64,000 nucleotides of DNA, from positions 6,625,977-6,689,976 of the forward strand of contig JAMXIF010000032.1 of the NCBI GenBank assembly GCA_028583685.1, written 5' to 3'. A program made the translations under genes and the position numbers. The DNA comes from Petaurus breviceps papuanus (taxonomy: Eukaryota > Chordata > Mammalia > Diprotodontia > Petauridae). The notes beneath the pieces were generated by a model. The model saw only the letters and a program-made list of their open reading frames with translations, had not been told where the DNA came from and searched no databases. Of the stretch, positions 1-11,333 are shown piece after piece; position 1 is the first letter of the stretch; every line of letters starts with the position of its first letter.

Positions 1-112
1 GTAGATATCTCTAGATCACAGCCCTCCCTCACTCAAATCAAAGTCAACTGTAAGTCATGTCATCATCTCCCTGATGTCATGGTCCTCTTTGAGAACAAGG
101 GGCAAACACAAG
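1..112 (+). repeat. 3' end of a marsupial SINE, cut by the window start
   Basis: The text around ctccctgatgtcatggtcct and the closing gacaaacacaag match the 3' end of a very common marsupial SINE that I know from memory. The 5' part lies outside the window. Family name not certain. Confidence 0.6.
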
Positions 113-480
113 ACCAATCTCTGGATCAAAGTGGCATACACAGCAGGAACTGTCCTATAATAATAGTTTCAAGAGGGCTAAAGATCAAGATAAGCCCAAG
201 TTGGTAAAGAAAATCAAAATTCTTTTAGAAAAAAATATTTGGAGGGGGTTATTTGTTTCCTATGTTTTATTTATATATAACTATATTCAAGAAAAAGAGA
301 CTCAGAGAAGGGAGACAATTGCTGCCTGGGGTCGATGGGACAATGAAAATGTACAACACAGAGAAAGGGTAGTTTCTCAATCAGTTTTTTTTTTCTTCTA
401 AGGACTATGAGTTTTGTACTAGAAAAAAAAAACATAATGACTAATAAAGAGTTAATATCCAAGGTGAACAAGGGATAATA
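113..480. other. Anonymous AT-rich DNA
   Basis: No gene or recognisable repeat seen. Short open frames here have no gene-like composition. Confidence 0.5.
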
Positions 481-641
481 ATCAATTAGCAAGCATTTAT
501 TAAGCTCCTATAGTGTTCCAGGTACTGTGCTAAGTAGTGGTGAAGCAAAAGTTAAACAACTCTTGCCTTCAAGGAGCTTACCTTCTATTGGGAGAGAAAA
601 CATGTGCATGTAGAAACATGTATAGAAAATTATAATGCCAA
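481..641 (-). repeat. LINE2 3' end, antisense
   Basis: The plus strand reads catttattaagctcctata, then a tgtgctaag-type stretch and a caaggagctta stretch. This is the reverse complement of the classic LINE2 3' end (block of type gagggcaggga, then cacatagtaggcgcttaata). The LTR at 642-1200 probably interrupts this LINE2, which resumes after it. Confidence 0.65.
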
Positions 642-1200
642 TGCAATATTCACAGTGCCCATGGCAGCTATTAATATACTGGTATAGTTGTGAATCACAA
701 AATGTAACAGGCTCTCCACATGGAGGACAGAATCAAAGTATTTATTCAAATACCAGAAAGCCAGATCCCAAAACTAGAAAGCCAAATTCATCATAGTGAC
801 CATGAAGTTGATACACATAACCAATGCAGTGAATACTAACATCCCCAAGCCTTCCCAAACCTTCCCTCTGTCAGGCCTTCAAAACAAAATAGGCTCCCCT
901 AAGCAAGAATGCCCTTCTATCACTCACTCTAGCTACTCAACCTCCACGCTGCCTGCTCCCAACAGTTCTGGCTCTCTCTCAGTTTGTGCTGAGCTTTTTA
1001 TCTGGCCATTAGATCCTCCCTGTTCTGCCCCTTCCTGTTGTATCAGCAAGTTCCTCCTACTGTGAGTTTCACAAGTTCTGTTTCTTAACAAAGACTTGAT
1101 ATAATCACCAGCAAGACTCAACTGAAATAAGATGCTAACTACTTGTTTGCTTGCCATTACAAGGATCAGGGAAGATCTTCAAATCCCCATTACCATTACA
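642..1200 (-). mobile_element. Solo LTR, small family A, copy 1 (retroviral fossil)
   Basis: Read on the minus strand it begins TGTAATGGTAATGGGG and ends near ATATTGCA, the TG...CA ends of an LTR. It aligns along its length with the LTR at 30913-31434, sharing gaagatcttcc, a tgaaggc block, a poly(A)-signal-like aataaatac and the closing gtgattmac region. No internal retroviral genes flank it, so it is a solo LTR. Clear target-site duplications were not seen here, so the exact outer edge is less sure than for copy 2. Confidence 0.65.
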
Positions 1201-1745
1201 CAGATGTACAAAATCAATGCTAGGTAGTTTTTGAAGGGTATATACTAGTCTTTGGTGGATGGAGTTAGGAAAAGCTTGATATAGGGTGTTGCAATTGAGC
1301 TGGATTTTGCACTAAATTCAGAATCAAAAAAGGCAGAAGTGAAGGAAGAAAGTATTCCATGTATCAGGACCATATGTAATAAATAGCAAGCAAGATTGTA
1401 TGTCGGTTAATCAACAAATATTTACCAGCATATTCTTAAGAAGACTGGAAAGGTCAAAGGGGACAAAGTCATGAAGAGCTTCGAATATCAAAGAAGTTTA
1501 TATTTGATCCTAGATGTAATGAAGAATCAATGGAGTTTTTACTGAGTTGGGAGTTGGTCAGATCTGTGCTTTAGAAAAATCACTTGACAGAATGGATTGT
1601 GGTGGATGGATTATGGTGAGGAGAGACTTGAGTGAGGTAGAATAAATGGAAGACCAAAGCAAAATATTCCAGAGGTGAAGGGATAAAAGCCAAAATTTAG
1701 ATTGCTTTCTGTGTGATTGATTAGAGTGAAGGGGGACATATAGTT
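1201..1745 (-). repeat. LINE2 ORF2 C-terminal region, antisense
   Basis: The segment tttatatttgatcctagatg and its surroundings are the reverse complement of the LINE2 coding text that normally reads ctccctattgcctccaggatcaaata. Likely the same LINE2 as 481-641, split by the LTR. Too decayed to translate. Confidence 0.55.
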
Positions 1746-1904
1746 GATCAGTAGCATTAGGTAGATATAAAAACTGTAAAATGTCTTATGCCTTTTTTAT
1801 GGAAAATCTATAGACATGTGCTAGACAATACTATAATTAGTAGAATTTTGAGCTTGTAGAAAGTCAGGACCCAACAAGCATGAAATCACCTTGGAAGGTG
1901 GTCT

Positions 1905-2055
1905 CCTGCGGAGCGCCTTAGGAATCTCTGCTTGATGCTATGTTGTTTAATATTTTTATCTAGGCTTAAGTAAAGCTATAGGTGGCATGTTTATTAGACT
2001 CATTTTTGACACAAAGCTGGAAGTGATAATTAACAAACTGGAAGACTGAAATGTT
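1905..2055 (+). repeat. CR1/L3-type LINE reverse-transcriptase scrap
   Basis: The plus strand translates in patches to LLFNIF-like and DTKLE-like residues, resembling the FADDTKL region around the catalytic DD of CR1/L3 reverse transcriptase. The aspartate pair is not intact here. Short and old; alternative is chance similarity. Confidence 0.4.
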
Positions 2056-2094
2056 GCCTTTTTCAGTAGGTCTTTTCTAGTTCACTCCAGCTGT

Positions 2095-2370
2095 TAGAAA
2101 ATTCTCCTATAAAATCACCTTCTATCTACTTATATATATCTATTTATTTATATGATGTATCTTTCCATTAGAACATAATCTTATTAAAGACAGTTACTGG
2201 TTTTGTCTCTTATATGTCTATACGTATATGTGTATGTAAACACATATATACATGCACACAATATGTATATACATGTGAATATGTGTGTACATATATAGAT
2301 ACATGCACACACATATATTTAGCATAGTGGCTAACACACACATGCTTGTTGACTGACTGAAAGAGAGTTA
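2095..2370 (+). repeat. LINE2 3' end with an internal TA/CA microsatellite
   Basis: A ccattagaacataatcttatt block is followed, after about 100 bases of (TA/CA)-rich microsatellite, by gcatagtggctaacacacac and ttgttgactgactga, which resembles the LINE2 tail. The microsatellite lies between the two LINE2 blocks. Confidence 0.5.
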
Positions 2371-3430
2371 AGAGACTTGTTCATAAGATCTTTGAGGTCC
2401 CTTCCAGACCTAATAATCTTTGCTTCTGTGGGTCTCTCTGTTCTCTAAATATTATGATATATTTTCAAGATAAAGAGAACCAACATTTTCCCACTGAAAA
2501 TTAAAACTATTTCTTCATCAAAACTTGGGTCCATAGGCAGGGTTATGAGAGAGCCATGCAAGAGGATTGCTTCTCTTCATAAGACATAACCAGAGATAGG
2601 CATTATGGAAGTCAAGTTGTATGGAGGAATTATTAATGTACTGAAACAATATTCTTCATGCTTTTTATACTTAATAATTGATAATAGAGTTACACTTCTA
2701 CCCACTAAAACTGCTTTTAAAATTCAAAAGATTCATGAATTTAAATGATTTTTGTAATAGTATATTGGATGTGCATGGGGTGGTGGTGAGCATTAGGGAT
2801 GTTCACCTGTGGTGCCTCATAAGACAAAGGGGAAAATGGGAAATAGGATGGAGCACAGAAGCTTCCGCTCATGCCCCATGGAACTAATTAAACAATAAAC
2901 CAATAGATCTAGGATTCACTTTTATCCAAAATAGCAAATATCCTTATTTCCTCATTTAGAGTTGATTGTTGAATACATAAGCTTTAACGGGATCTCCTGG
3001 GAAAGTTACCTATTTACTTCCAAGGATGCTAGAGAGTTTACAAAGATAATTGTGGGTACCTACACACAAATATCCAAGTACTGATGACTTTAAAATAGAC
3101 ACACACACACATGCACACACAGACACTCTTGTCCAGCAGTTATTAAAAAAAATCTTTTTGTTAGCCTATGAGAAAACTGAAAGGAATAAATTGTTTGTCA
3201 TTGTCCTCTTCACACAGCCTACCTGGAGACAGGGAGCAGGTGTTTGGAAATGAAATTGAAATTGAAATGGGGTGAGGAAGGAGGTAAAGGGGAGTACAGT
3301 TCAAAGAGCAATAACGAAAAAAGATGAAACAAAATACAAGAAGCATTAGAAGTGGTTGGAAATATGTCCAGGCAAAGTTATTTCGAAGAATGGCATTGGT
3401 GACAATAATACATCTAAAGCGAATTGGAAG
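2371..3430. other. Anonymous DNA with a short (AC)n at about 3100
   Basis: No gene or clear repeat recognised apart from a short (AC)n run near 3100-3122. Confidence 0.45.
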
Positions 3431-3595
3431 GCATTTTGGCACAGTTGACCAAGCACTGGCTGACAATTAAAGGGCTTGGGTGCAAGTCCCACTATATTTA
3501 CTAACTCTGTGACCTTGAGTTAGTAGCAACACCCTTGGGCCTCAGTTTCTGTAAAATGATGGCTTTCAGTCAGGTAAAGCCTTTTCCAGTTCTAT
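3431..3595 (+). repeat. MIR/CORE-SINE relic
   Basis: Contains gggcttgggtgcaagtccc, a ctctgtgaccttgag block and cctcagtttctgtaaaatga, the ordered landmarks of a MIR-type tRNA-derived SINE in sense orientation. Confidence 0.6.
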
Positions 3596-4345
3596 ATTTA
3601 TTATCTTAATTAGATTCTGGACAATTACTTCTCAGAGAAGATTCCTTACAAACCAGCCAGACTGGTTCTCAATCAAATCATCACAGATCAATGAATATAC
3701 CCAGCGAAGGTTATTTCACAGTCTCCTTTTGAAAAGCTACCTCTTCCAGCTTTGTGTTCTGGAAATCTAACAGACATCTATCACTATGATGTCCAGCTTG
3801 GCCCTGTGTAGAGGTGAGGCAGGACATACCAGCTGATGATATCTGCTTGGGCTTCCAGACCAACCTAGAACATGTCATGACTCCTCTCTAGGCAGCTAAG
3901 GGTATTATGACATTGTCCAACTGGTCCTGAAATGACCCAGGACATAGCAAATTTCTGGTCCAAAACACACAATCTCACTTTCATTTGTGCCATGAATTGA
4001 AAGCTGTGTCAAAACCTTGAGCATCAGCTTTGTACCTTCAAATCAGTTGCCTTCTCCAGAGGATTTTACTGATGTTCCTAATAAAATACTTTCCTAAGGG
4101 TTAACAAAATGTCCACCCCCTCTTACTCTCCCATACCAATGATACTGGCTGTCAAAGAACAATAGCTCATCACCAACTCCATTTGTATTCTCCTTCATTT
4201 TAATCCACTTCAACTCCCTTGTCCCCTTTAGTTGTATTACTCCAGAGTGGCCCTGTGTTTCCACTATATCTCTGGAACTCTGGCTCAGTAATAAAGAAAT
4301 TTCATTTAATTTTACATTTCTTTACCGCTTTCTCTTCTCATTTTC
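3596..4345. other. Anonymous DNA
   Basis: No gene recognised. The closing stretch (about 4230-4330) with cagtaataaagaaatttc resembles a poly(A)-signal region of an unknown element but I cannot assign it. Confidence 0.4.
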
Positions 4346-5689
4346 CAGCACTAACTGGAACCTGGCTCCCCACCAGATGACAATATGCCTTCTATCCTTT
4401 CCAGTACTGACTGCACTTTCACTCATGCTCCCTGACTCATTTATCATGGAGAAGAATTGGAATACTCCTTAACATCTATTTCCATTTCCAGTTTTTTCCC
4501 TCTACAGAAATCACATAGCAAACATCTCTTCTTTGAGGCTCCCTCTATCCAAATTCCCCACCTAATTCATATCCTGGCCATTATTTACTAACCCCCAGAA
4601 CATTTTCATTTCTTTCTCAATAAGTTCAGTGCTTTGCTTCCCTCTTTTTTTGTCTTCATATTAGGGGATTCCAACATAGCTCTTGATTTTATTTTTAAGA
4701 ACCCAATTTCCAAGTTCCTAAATATATACAACTCCCATAACTTTCTCTTCTACTCCACCTCAACAAGATATAGGGATAGGTGATAGAACTGATCTTGCCA
4801 TTGCTAACAAGCATTCCATCACCATGTTCAAGAGTGTGGCATTATTAATTCTGATCACACTCTTCCACTATTTCCATCTTTTCTGATGCCTTACTCTTCC
4901 TCCTCAATACAACTTTAAATTCCTGTATTCCTCAGCATTTTCCTAAGTTGTCTCTAAACTTCCTCCTTTCCAAATCTTTATCCCTTGATGAATCCAGTTT
5001 AGCATTACCCTGAAATCATTTGTTTTACTACCAATCATTTATTATCTGATTTCACCTCTGAATTACTCTCACTTTCTTTTTTTAAATTCTGCTCATATAC
5101 TTCTAAATAGACCTATTTAGGTCTAACAAAACCCTGCTTTCTAGGATCACTGCAAATTTATGTTCTCTAATTTCAACTGGTTCCACACTGCAGGAAGGCA
5201 ATCCTGCTACTCCCTAATTGATTCCCTATCCTACTCATCCTTAGCCCTCCTCTTTGACAAGATCAATCCTCTAGATGTATCCTTCATGCAATCTCCTCTG
5301 ACCTTTTTAAACAGATTACTCTTCATTTCCCCCTCTCTTTAATCTTCAATCATTCCCTGTCTCTTTACCTTCCCTCATAACCTACAAGCACACTCAAACA
5401 TCCTCCATCAAAGAACAAAAACAAAACAACTTCACTAGACCCTACCATCCCCCAAAGCTAAACATTTTTTTCAGTGTCTTCACTGCCCTTCATTCAGAGG
5501 TATACTCATTTTAAAAAAGTACACTTGATATACTTTAAAATTTTAATCTGCATTAACATTTTCTCCATCACTTTCTCATCTATTTAATCAATAAAACCAT
5601 AAATCAAACTCTGATTTTTGGTAGTTTTTGCCAATTTCTAAAGTGTAAATGCTCACACTGAACATTTCATAAATGACTCTCATGAGCCA
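4346..5689 (+). repeat. Probable LINE2 upstream coding region, sense
   Basis: Pyrimidine-rich plus strand that shares ordered blocks with 18895-20180, for example caataagttcagtgct against caatgagttcagtgct and ctccctaattgattc in both. Its position directly before a recognisable LINE2 reverse-transcriptase region suggests it is the same element's 5' part. No long frame is open. Confidence 0.45.
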
Positions 5690-7330
5690 GTTGGAGCTGG
5701 ATCCAGCACATCCTCTCATTTCCTCTCACTCTCTTTTAAACCCTCTTCAATTTGGCTTCCAATCTCATCATTCAATTGACACTTCTCTCTTCAGTTACTA
5801 GCAATTTTTAAATTGTCAAATCTAATATAATTTTCTCAGACTGCTTTTTTCTTGACCTCTTTGCAACATGGGATATTGTTGGTCACTTTCTCTCCTGGAT
5901 ACTTTTTCTCCTGGGTTTTGGGGACTGTGCCTACTTGTGTTTCCCATACTACCTGTTTGACTATTCCCCTGTTCCTTTGCTAAATGTTAATCTCGATCTT
6001 TCCCACTTACTATGATTGTACCCCAAGGTTCTTTTCTACACAACTGTCTCATTTCTCTTTAGTCACTCACTTGGTCATCTATTCAGCATGCGTTGTTTGT
6101 CTATGCAGAAAGTTCCAAGATCTACATATTCAGTTCTAGTCTCTCTCTTGAACTTGTCTTGCATCACCAACTGCCTATTGGACATTTCCAGCTGCATGTT
6201 AAATAGACATATCGAACTCAACTTGTGAAAACTGAACTCTTCATCCCCTTCAAACAAAAACCAAGAACAAAACCTCAAGCATACCAATCCCTCAAATCAC
6301 CTAGGCTCAAAACCTCAACTACTCACTCTCCCTCACCCCATATAACATTAGTTGCTTATATAATTTCATTCTTATATATATTTATATATTCATATAAGCA
6401 ATTATATATTTATATAAGCAATATATTCTTATATATTGCTTATATAATTTCCATCATAATTTCTTTGAACACATCATTCCCCTACATCTTCTTCTCATTC
6501 ATACAACCATCGCTCTAGACTATGCCCTCATTACTTCTGTCTGGACTTGCAAAATACCCTTCTAAGTGGATTCTCTCACTCAAGTGTCTGACCCTCACGA
6601 TCCATCCTGGACACTCCTGGCAAAGTGACTTTCGGAAACACTATTTCTGATTGTTTCGCTTTCCAGTTCCATAAGTTCCAGTGTTTCCCTCTCACCTCTG
6701 GAATCAACTATAAACTCTTTATTAGTATCAATTTTGTTGCTGCTATTGTTGTTGTTTTTAACAACCTGATTCCTTCCTCTCTTTAAATGGCTCTTGCTTA
6801 TTACTCCTCTCCATGAGCTCAGTGAGTCCAGCCATACAGGCTTACTTGCTATTCTTCACACGACACCTCATCTCACATGTGTGTGTCTTTGTACCTAGGG
6901 GGCCCATAAAGATCTATTTCATAACCTCCAACTTTCAGAATCCCTGGATTCCTTTAAGATTCAATTCAATTATCATATCGAACTTAAAAATTTTTTCCAG
7001 TCTACTCTCCAGACCTCATATTCTACAGTCTTCCTCTCAAAACCTTCTTTCCATCTCCTTTGTATATATCTTGTGTGTGTATGAATGTGTGTGTACACAT
7101 ATACATACCGTATATACACAAAGATGCACACACATATACATATATTTACACATATATACATTAACATATATATGTACATGCCATCTTCCCCCATTAGAAT
7201 GTGAGTTTCTTGATAGCAGGGACAATTGTTTTTTATCCATGGTGTGAGGCATGGTGTTACTACTTAATGAAGGATTATTAAGCAATCAATAGATATATGT
7301 AAGTATTTTGCAGCCTTCCCTTTCCAGACT
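5690..7330 (+). repeat. LINE2, reverse-transcriptase region to 3' end, sense
   Basis: Near 6018 the plus strand encodes VPQGSFLHN-like residues, matching the VPQGSVLGP block of LINE2 reverse transcriptase, followed by the tctatgcagaaagttccaag and ctgcctattggacatttcc blocks. The 3' end is recognised at cccccattagaatgtgagtt and a cttaatgaaggattatta tail. A (TA/CA) microsatellite at about 7070-7175 sits before the tail. Many stops; dead copy. Confidence 0.7.
6355..6460. repeat. AT-rich palindromic repeat cluster
   Basis: Several near-copies of ataagcaattatata and its partial complement (ttatatattgcttatat) lie within 105 bases. The strand can fold on itself. It interrupts the LINE2 sequence. Confidence 0.6.
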
Positions 7331-7724
7331 AATAGGTTCTTGAAGAAATACTCCATATTTACCGGTTTTTTTATTGCTGCTTTTGAAATTTGAGCACATT
7401 TATTCTGCATGGACCAAGTTCAAAACTACCCCTTCTTCCCCCTGCCCCTTCCCTCATCATAGATGTGTCGTATGGACAAATGGCAAGGTTACTTACACTG
7501 TATCATCTTTTTGTATGTGTTATTAATGTCTTTTTGCAGAACACTATTTTTTTAGACATACAGATGCACTCTATGTCTTATACTCAGTGAACCTTTCCTT
7601 CTAATAAAGAAAAGAGGTCATCAAAGCCAACCAATGGACCTTTTTATTTTAATAACTTATGTGACAATAAACATCTAAATTTCATGTTCTATAGCTATTG
7701 AGTTCTTTCATGGCCATTACCTTA
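7331..7724. other. Anonymous DNA
   Basis: Nothing recognised. Confidence 0.4.
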
Positions 7725-7915
7725 TTTTATCCTTATAATAACTCTAGGAGATCAACAGATCAGGTGCTATCATTATTCCCACTTCAGAGATAGGGAAACT
7801 GAGGTACAGTCTGGAAGAGTGACTTATTCAAGGTCAGAGAGCTAATAAACTGCAAAGCTTTGCCTAAGGCCCAAGTATTCTGAGTTTTGGGTGGGACTCT
7901 GGGCTCTTTGAACAT
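7725..7915 (-). repeat. MIR relic, antisense
   Basis: The plus strand carries agggaaactgaggtacag followed by caaggtcagagagctaataa, the reverse complement of MIR landmarks (cagtttcctcatctg and ctagctgtgtgacc). Confidence 0.65.
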
Positions 7916-8274
7916 GCCATTTTGCTGCCCTGTTCTAACAGATAGCATCAGAGTGTCCGAATCACCATAATAAGGCTATTTCTATTCCTGAACGACAGCC
8001 CATATGCACTGCTTTACTAATGCACAGATGCCAAATCTGTTTGAATAAGAAAGTCTGTATAAGATGGACTTTAACTGGCCCCTTTCTGTTGAGTAGACAA
8101 ACGAAGGAGAATGCTGTTCTGGTAAAGGGAGGGCTTATATCCATTAACTATTTTGTAAAATAGTTTAAAAATAATATTTCATTTCAATGAGATTCTCAAA
8201 ATGTAAAAATTGTCACTTTGTATCCAAATCGAAGCTGATGGCTATGATTTATACCTATCTGTTTACACAGAGCA
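7916..8274. other. Anonymous DNA
   Basis: Nothing recognised. Confidence 0.4.
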
Positions 8275-8400
8275 GATTTTTATTTATTCAACAGATGCTC
8301 ATTGAATACTTACTATGGGCAAGGCACTGAGCCAAGGGTCTATGGATGTGTATTTACAGGCAGCAAAATGAGGGGAGAAATGGAGGAGAGAGAATGTGTG
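8275..8400 (-). repeat. LINE2 3' end fragment, antisense
   Basis: Plus strand reads cattgaatacttactatggg then caaggcactgagcc, the complement of the LINE2 tail. Confidence 0.55.
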
Positions 8401-8699
8401 GGGAGGCCTTAGTCTGTTATGGCATTTTTTTAAAGGATGTTTTTGTGATTCTGCTGTACTGATGGTGCTTAAAAGAATAAATGTTTTGTTATCTTTCTGT
8501 ATTAACTGTATTCTAATTCACAGAGAGAAGGAAGACATTTGAAATAGGTTATGAATCTCAATATTTTAATAAAATTCCTTCTTTCAGAAACTATTAGGTT
8601 AATTAGCAGCTAAAAGCCATTTTCTCAAATATAGCTTCCGTGACTTTACATTGCTAAATTTCCAGCGCAACACTACAAAAAGGCAAGAGAAATAGACCA
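8401..8699. other. Anonymous DNA
   Basis: Nothing recognised. Confidence 0.4.
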
Positions 8700-8965
8700 A
8701 GGGGTCTAAACATCTAGGTGAAATGGTTCATGGAGTGTTGAGCGTGGGGTCAGGAAGAAGTTCATTCAAATCCCACCTAATATATTTACATTGTATGACC
8801 CTGGGCAGGTCACTTAACTTTTTCCGTCTCAATTTCCTCCTCTATTAAAAAATGGGGATAATAGTAGCATCAACTTCACAGTTATAAGACTCATGTGAGA
8901 TAATATTTATCAAAAAGCTTACAAAGGATAAAGCACTATATAACTGTTAGGTATTATTTTCACTT
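8700..8965 (+). repeat. Mar1-type CORE-SINE
   Basis: In order: tcattcaaatcccacc (box B), atgaccctgggcaggtcact, a long CORE region with aatggggataatagtagc, and a 3' tail ending ttaggtattattttc. This is the usual Mar1/MIR order, near full length. Confidence 0.7.
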
Positions 8966-10238
8966 CTATCACCTGAGGTGATGAGGAGAGTTTGAAACAG
9001 GGCAGAGAATATATGTTTTCTAGGGATGGTGCTTGCTAATTCATATTTTAGAGGAATACCACGGAAAACTCTGTAAGAAGTAAATGTAGTTATGCATTAT
9101 TTTAACAGTTTCTCTACCTTATCAAAGTCCTTACCAATTTAGACTTCCCTTAAATTTCTTTCATTTGCTTTGTAAACACTCCAAGTGTAGAGGGAGAAAG
9201 GAGGAATGGGAAGGGGAGACACAGAAGGATACAGGTATCAAGGTGTTGTAGAAAGATAGTTGGACTAGGACTTACTTAGGTCTGAAACTAAGGTAGGGCA
9301 ACTAGTACGTTACCCTAGGAATCTGAAATTTAAAGGATAAGCAGGTAGAATTAACTGACAGTTTAGTTAGCTAATGTCCAACTCATGAAGGGTCTCATGC
9401 TTCCCCACCAGCACCACACCGTGGAATTCCACACCACTTCTCCATGATGAACTGAATTCTCCCAGACCCCCATGTTGGTCCCATCCTTGTTTCCTCTATC
9501 TCTCTGAGCCTGTTCAACATATCTGCTATAGCACAGGATTGATAGAAACAACCACCTCCAAACCTTTCCTTCCCTCTGTGCTCCTTGACTGCCATATAGA
9601 GCACTCTTCTGGGATTGGAGGATAGGGTCATTTGTTATTAGTTGGTTACACTGTGGGGGATAGGACCAGAATCTCTGGTGGATGGACTGTCCCTCATGCA
9701 ACACAGTTACACCCAACTAGGACAGACTATCTTCTCTCTGTATCAACTGAAAAAAACTACTGAGTATGGGGCCTTCAGTCATTCCCTCACTTAAGCTCGG
9801 TGAATAGGTCAGTTATCTATCCAACATATCTTGAAACATGGAACAAATAGTCAGGAGTTCATATGTATGTCAAGTATAGTGTAATGAAGGCAGTAACATG
9901 CGATTCCAATGTCTTCTAACACTCAAGCCTCTTGGTTCAGCATTGCCTTTTCCAGGAATAGATGCTGTAAGCAGAATCACAAAAGGGCCCCCATACAATA
10001 AATTTTTGTTTAAAATGTTGATTTCATGTTATCATGATGAGCAAGAAATTTGTCCTCAATAAAGTGTAGAGAAATCACATCTCCCTTCTTTTTTTTTCAG
10101 AAATGGAAGTCTATTGGAATACACTATCACTCTTAGTGTATGGTAGTGGGTTTGCCGATCTGATTTTTGTATTGGGGGTATATTAAGAAATTGTGTTCAT
10201 GTAAAAGAAAAAAAAGATATGAATGAAAATTGACAGAC
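8966..10238. other. Anonymous DNA with one unexplained open frame
   Basis: No repeat recognised. On the minus strand 9363-9716 is open for 117 codons, and a second frame (9395-9631) is open over the same stretch. I do not recognise either product. Confidence 0.4.
9363..9716 (-). other. Unassigned open frame, probably chance or an old retrocopy
   Basis: A 117-codon ATG-to-stop frame in otherwise anonymous DNA. The product is rich in W, Q, R and G, with no membrane segment or motif I recognise. An overlapping frame is also open for 78 codons, which is more typical of chance or of a decayed retrocopy with a frameshift than of a real gene. No splice sites, promoter or poly(A) signal tie it to a gene. 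I assign no function. Confidence 0.2.
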
Positions 10239-11104
10239 ATTTTAAATTTTTTTAAATTAAATTTTTTGTTTATTTTGAGTTTACATCATTCATTGCCACA
10301 AGATTTTGAGTTACAAATTTTCTCCCCCCATTTCCCCTACCCACCACTCTGAAACCATGATACTACTTTATACCCACTTCCCCAGTCTGCTCTCTCCTAT
10401 ATGCTCCCCCATGCCCCCTCCAACTTTCAAGTAGGCCAAGATGGATCTCTATACCCCAGTGCCTGCATATCTTATTTCCTAATTGCTTGTAAATAATAAT
10501 AATTTTTAAACATTTGATTTTAAAACTTTGAATTCCAGATTCTTTCCCTTCCTCCCTCATTACACACTCTTACTGGGAAGATAAGCAATCTAATATAGGT
10601 TGTACATATGTAGCTAAGCAAAACATTTCCATAGTGGATATATTGTGAAAGACTGATTATATTTCCCTCAGTCCTATCCCAACCACCACTTGTTTTATTC
10701 TCTACTTTGACCCTGTCCCTTTTCAAAAGTGTGTGCTTCCAAATTCCCTCCCCCCCCAACCTGCCCTTCCTTCCATCATTTCCCCTTTCACCCTATTTAA
10801 GGTGTATGTCATTCCCTCCCTAAGCCAAATTAAATGGGAATAAGGTTGACTCATTCCATTTACCTTCTGTTCTTCCCCTCCATTGTAACAGTTTTCCCTT
10901 GATTCTTCTATATGAGATAATTTACCCCATTCTGTCTCTCCCCATCTCTTCTCATATTCCTCTCTCACCTCTCAATTTCACCTTTTCAGTTTCATTCCTT
11001 CCTATTCAATTGGTCCTGTGCACTCTGTCTATGTATGCCTGTACACATATATACACACTCACAAATGTATTCATATGACCATATACCCTCCTATATAGCC
11101 ATAT

Positions 11105-11130
11105 AGTTCTATATATTTACACACGCACAT

Positions 11131-11166
<36 letters not shown>

Positions 11167-11170
11167 TCCT
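11105..11170. repeat. (CA)n(TA)n microsatellite inside HAL1 copy a
   Basis: Pure dinucleotide tract in the HAL1 3' UTR. The other HAL1 copies have a microsatellite at the same place (about 41786-41935, 56760-56860, 62850-62970). Confidence 0.85.
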
Positions 11171-11333
11171 TTCAACTACTCTCATTCTTAGAAAAGTTTT
11201 ATAAATTACAAATATCATTTTTCCATGTAGGAAAGTAAATAGTTCAACTTTGATAAGTTCCTTATGATTTCATTTCCCTGTGTACCTTTTCATGCTGCTC
11301 TTGCTTCTTGTATCTGAATGTCAAATTTTCTAT

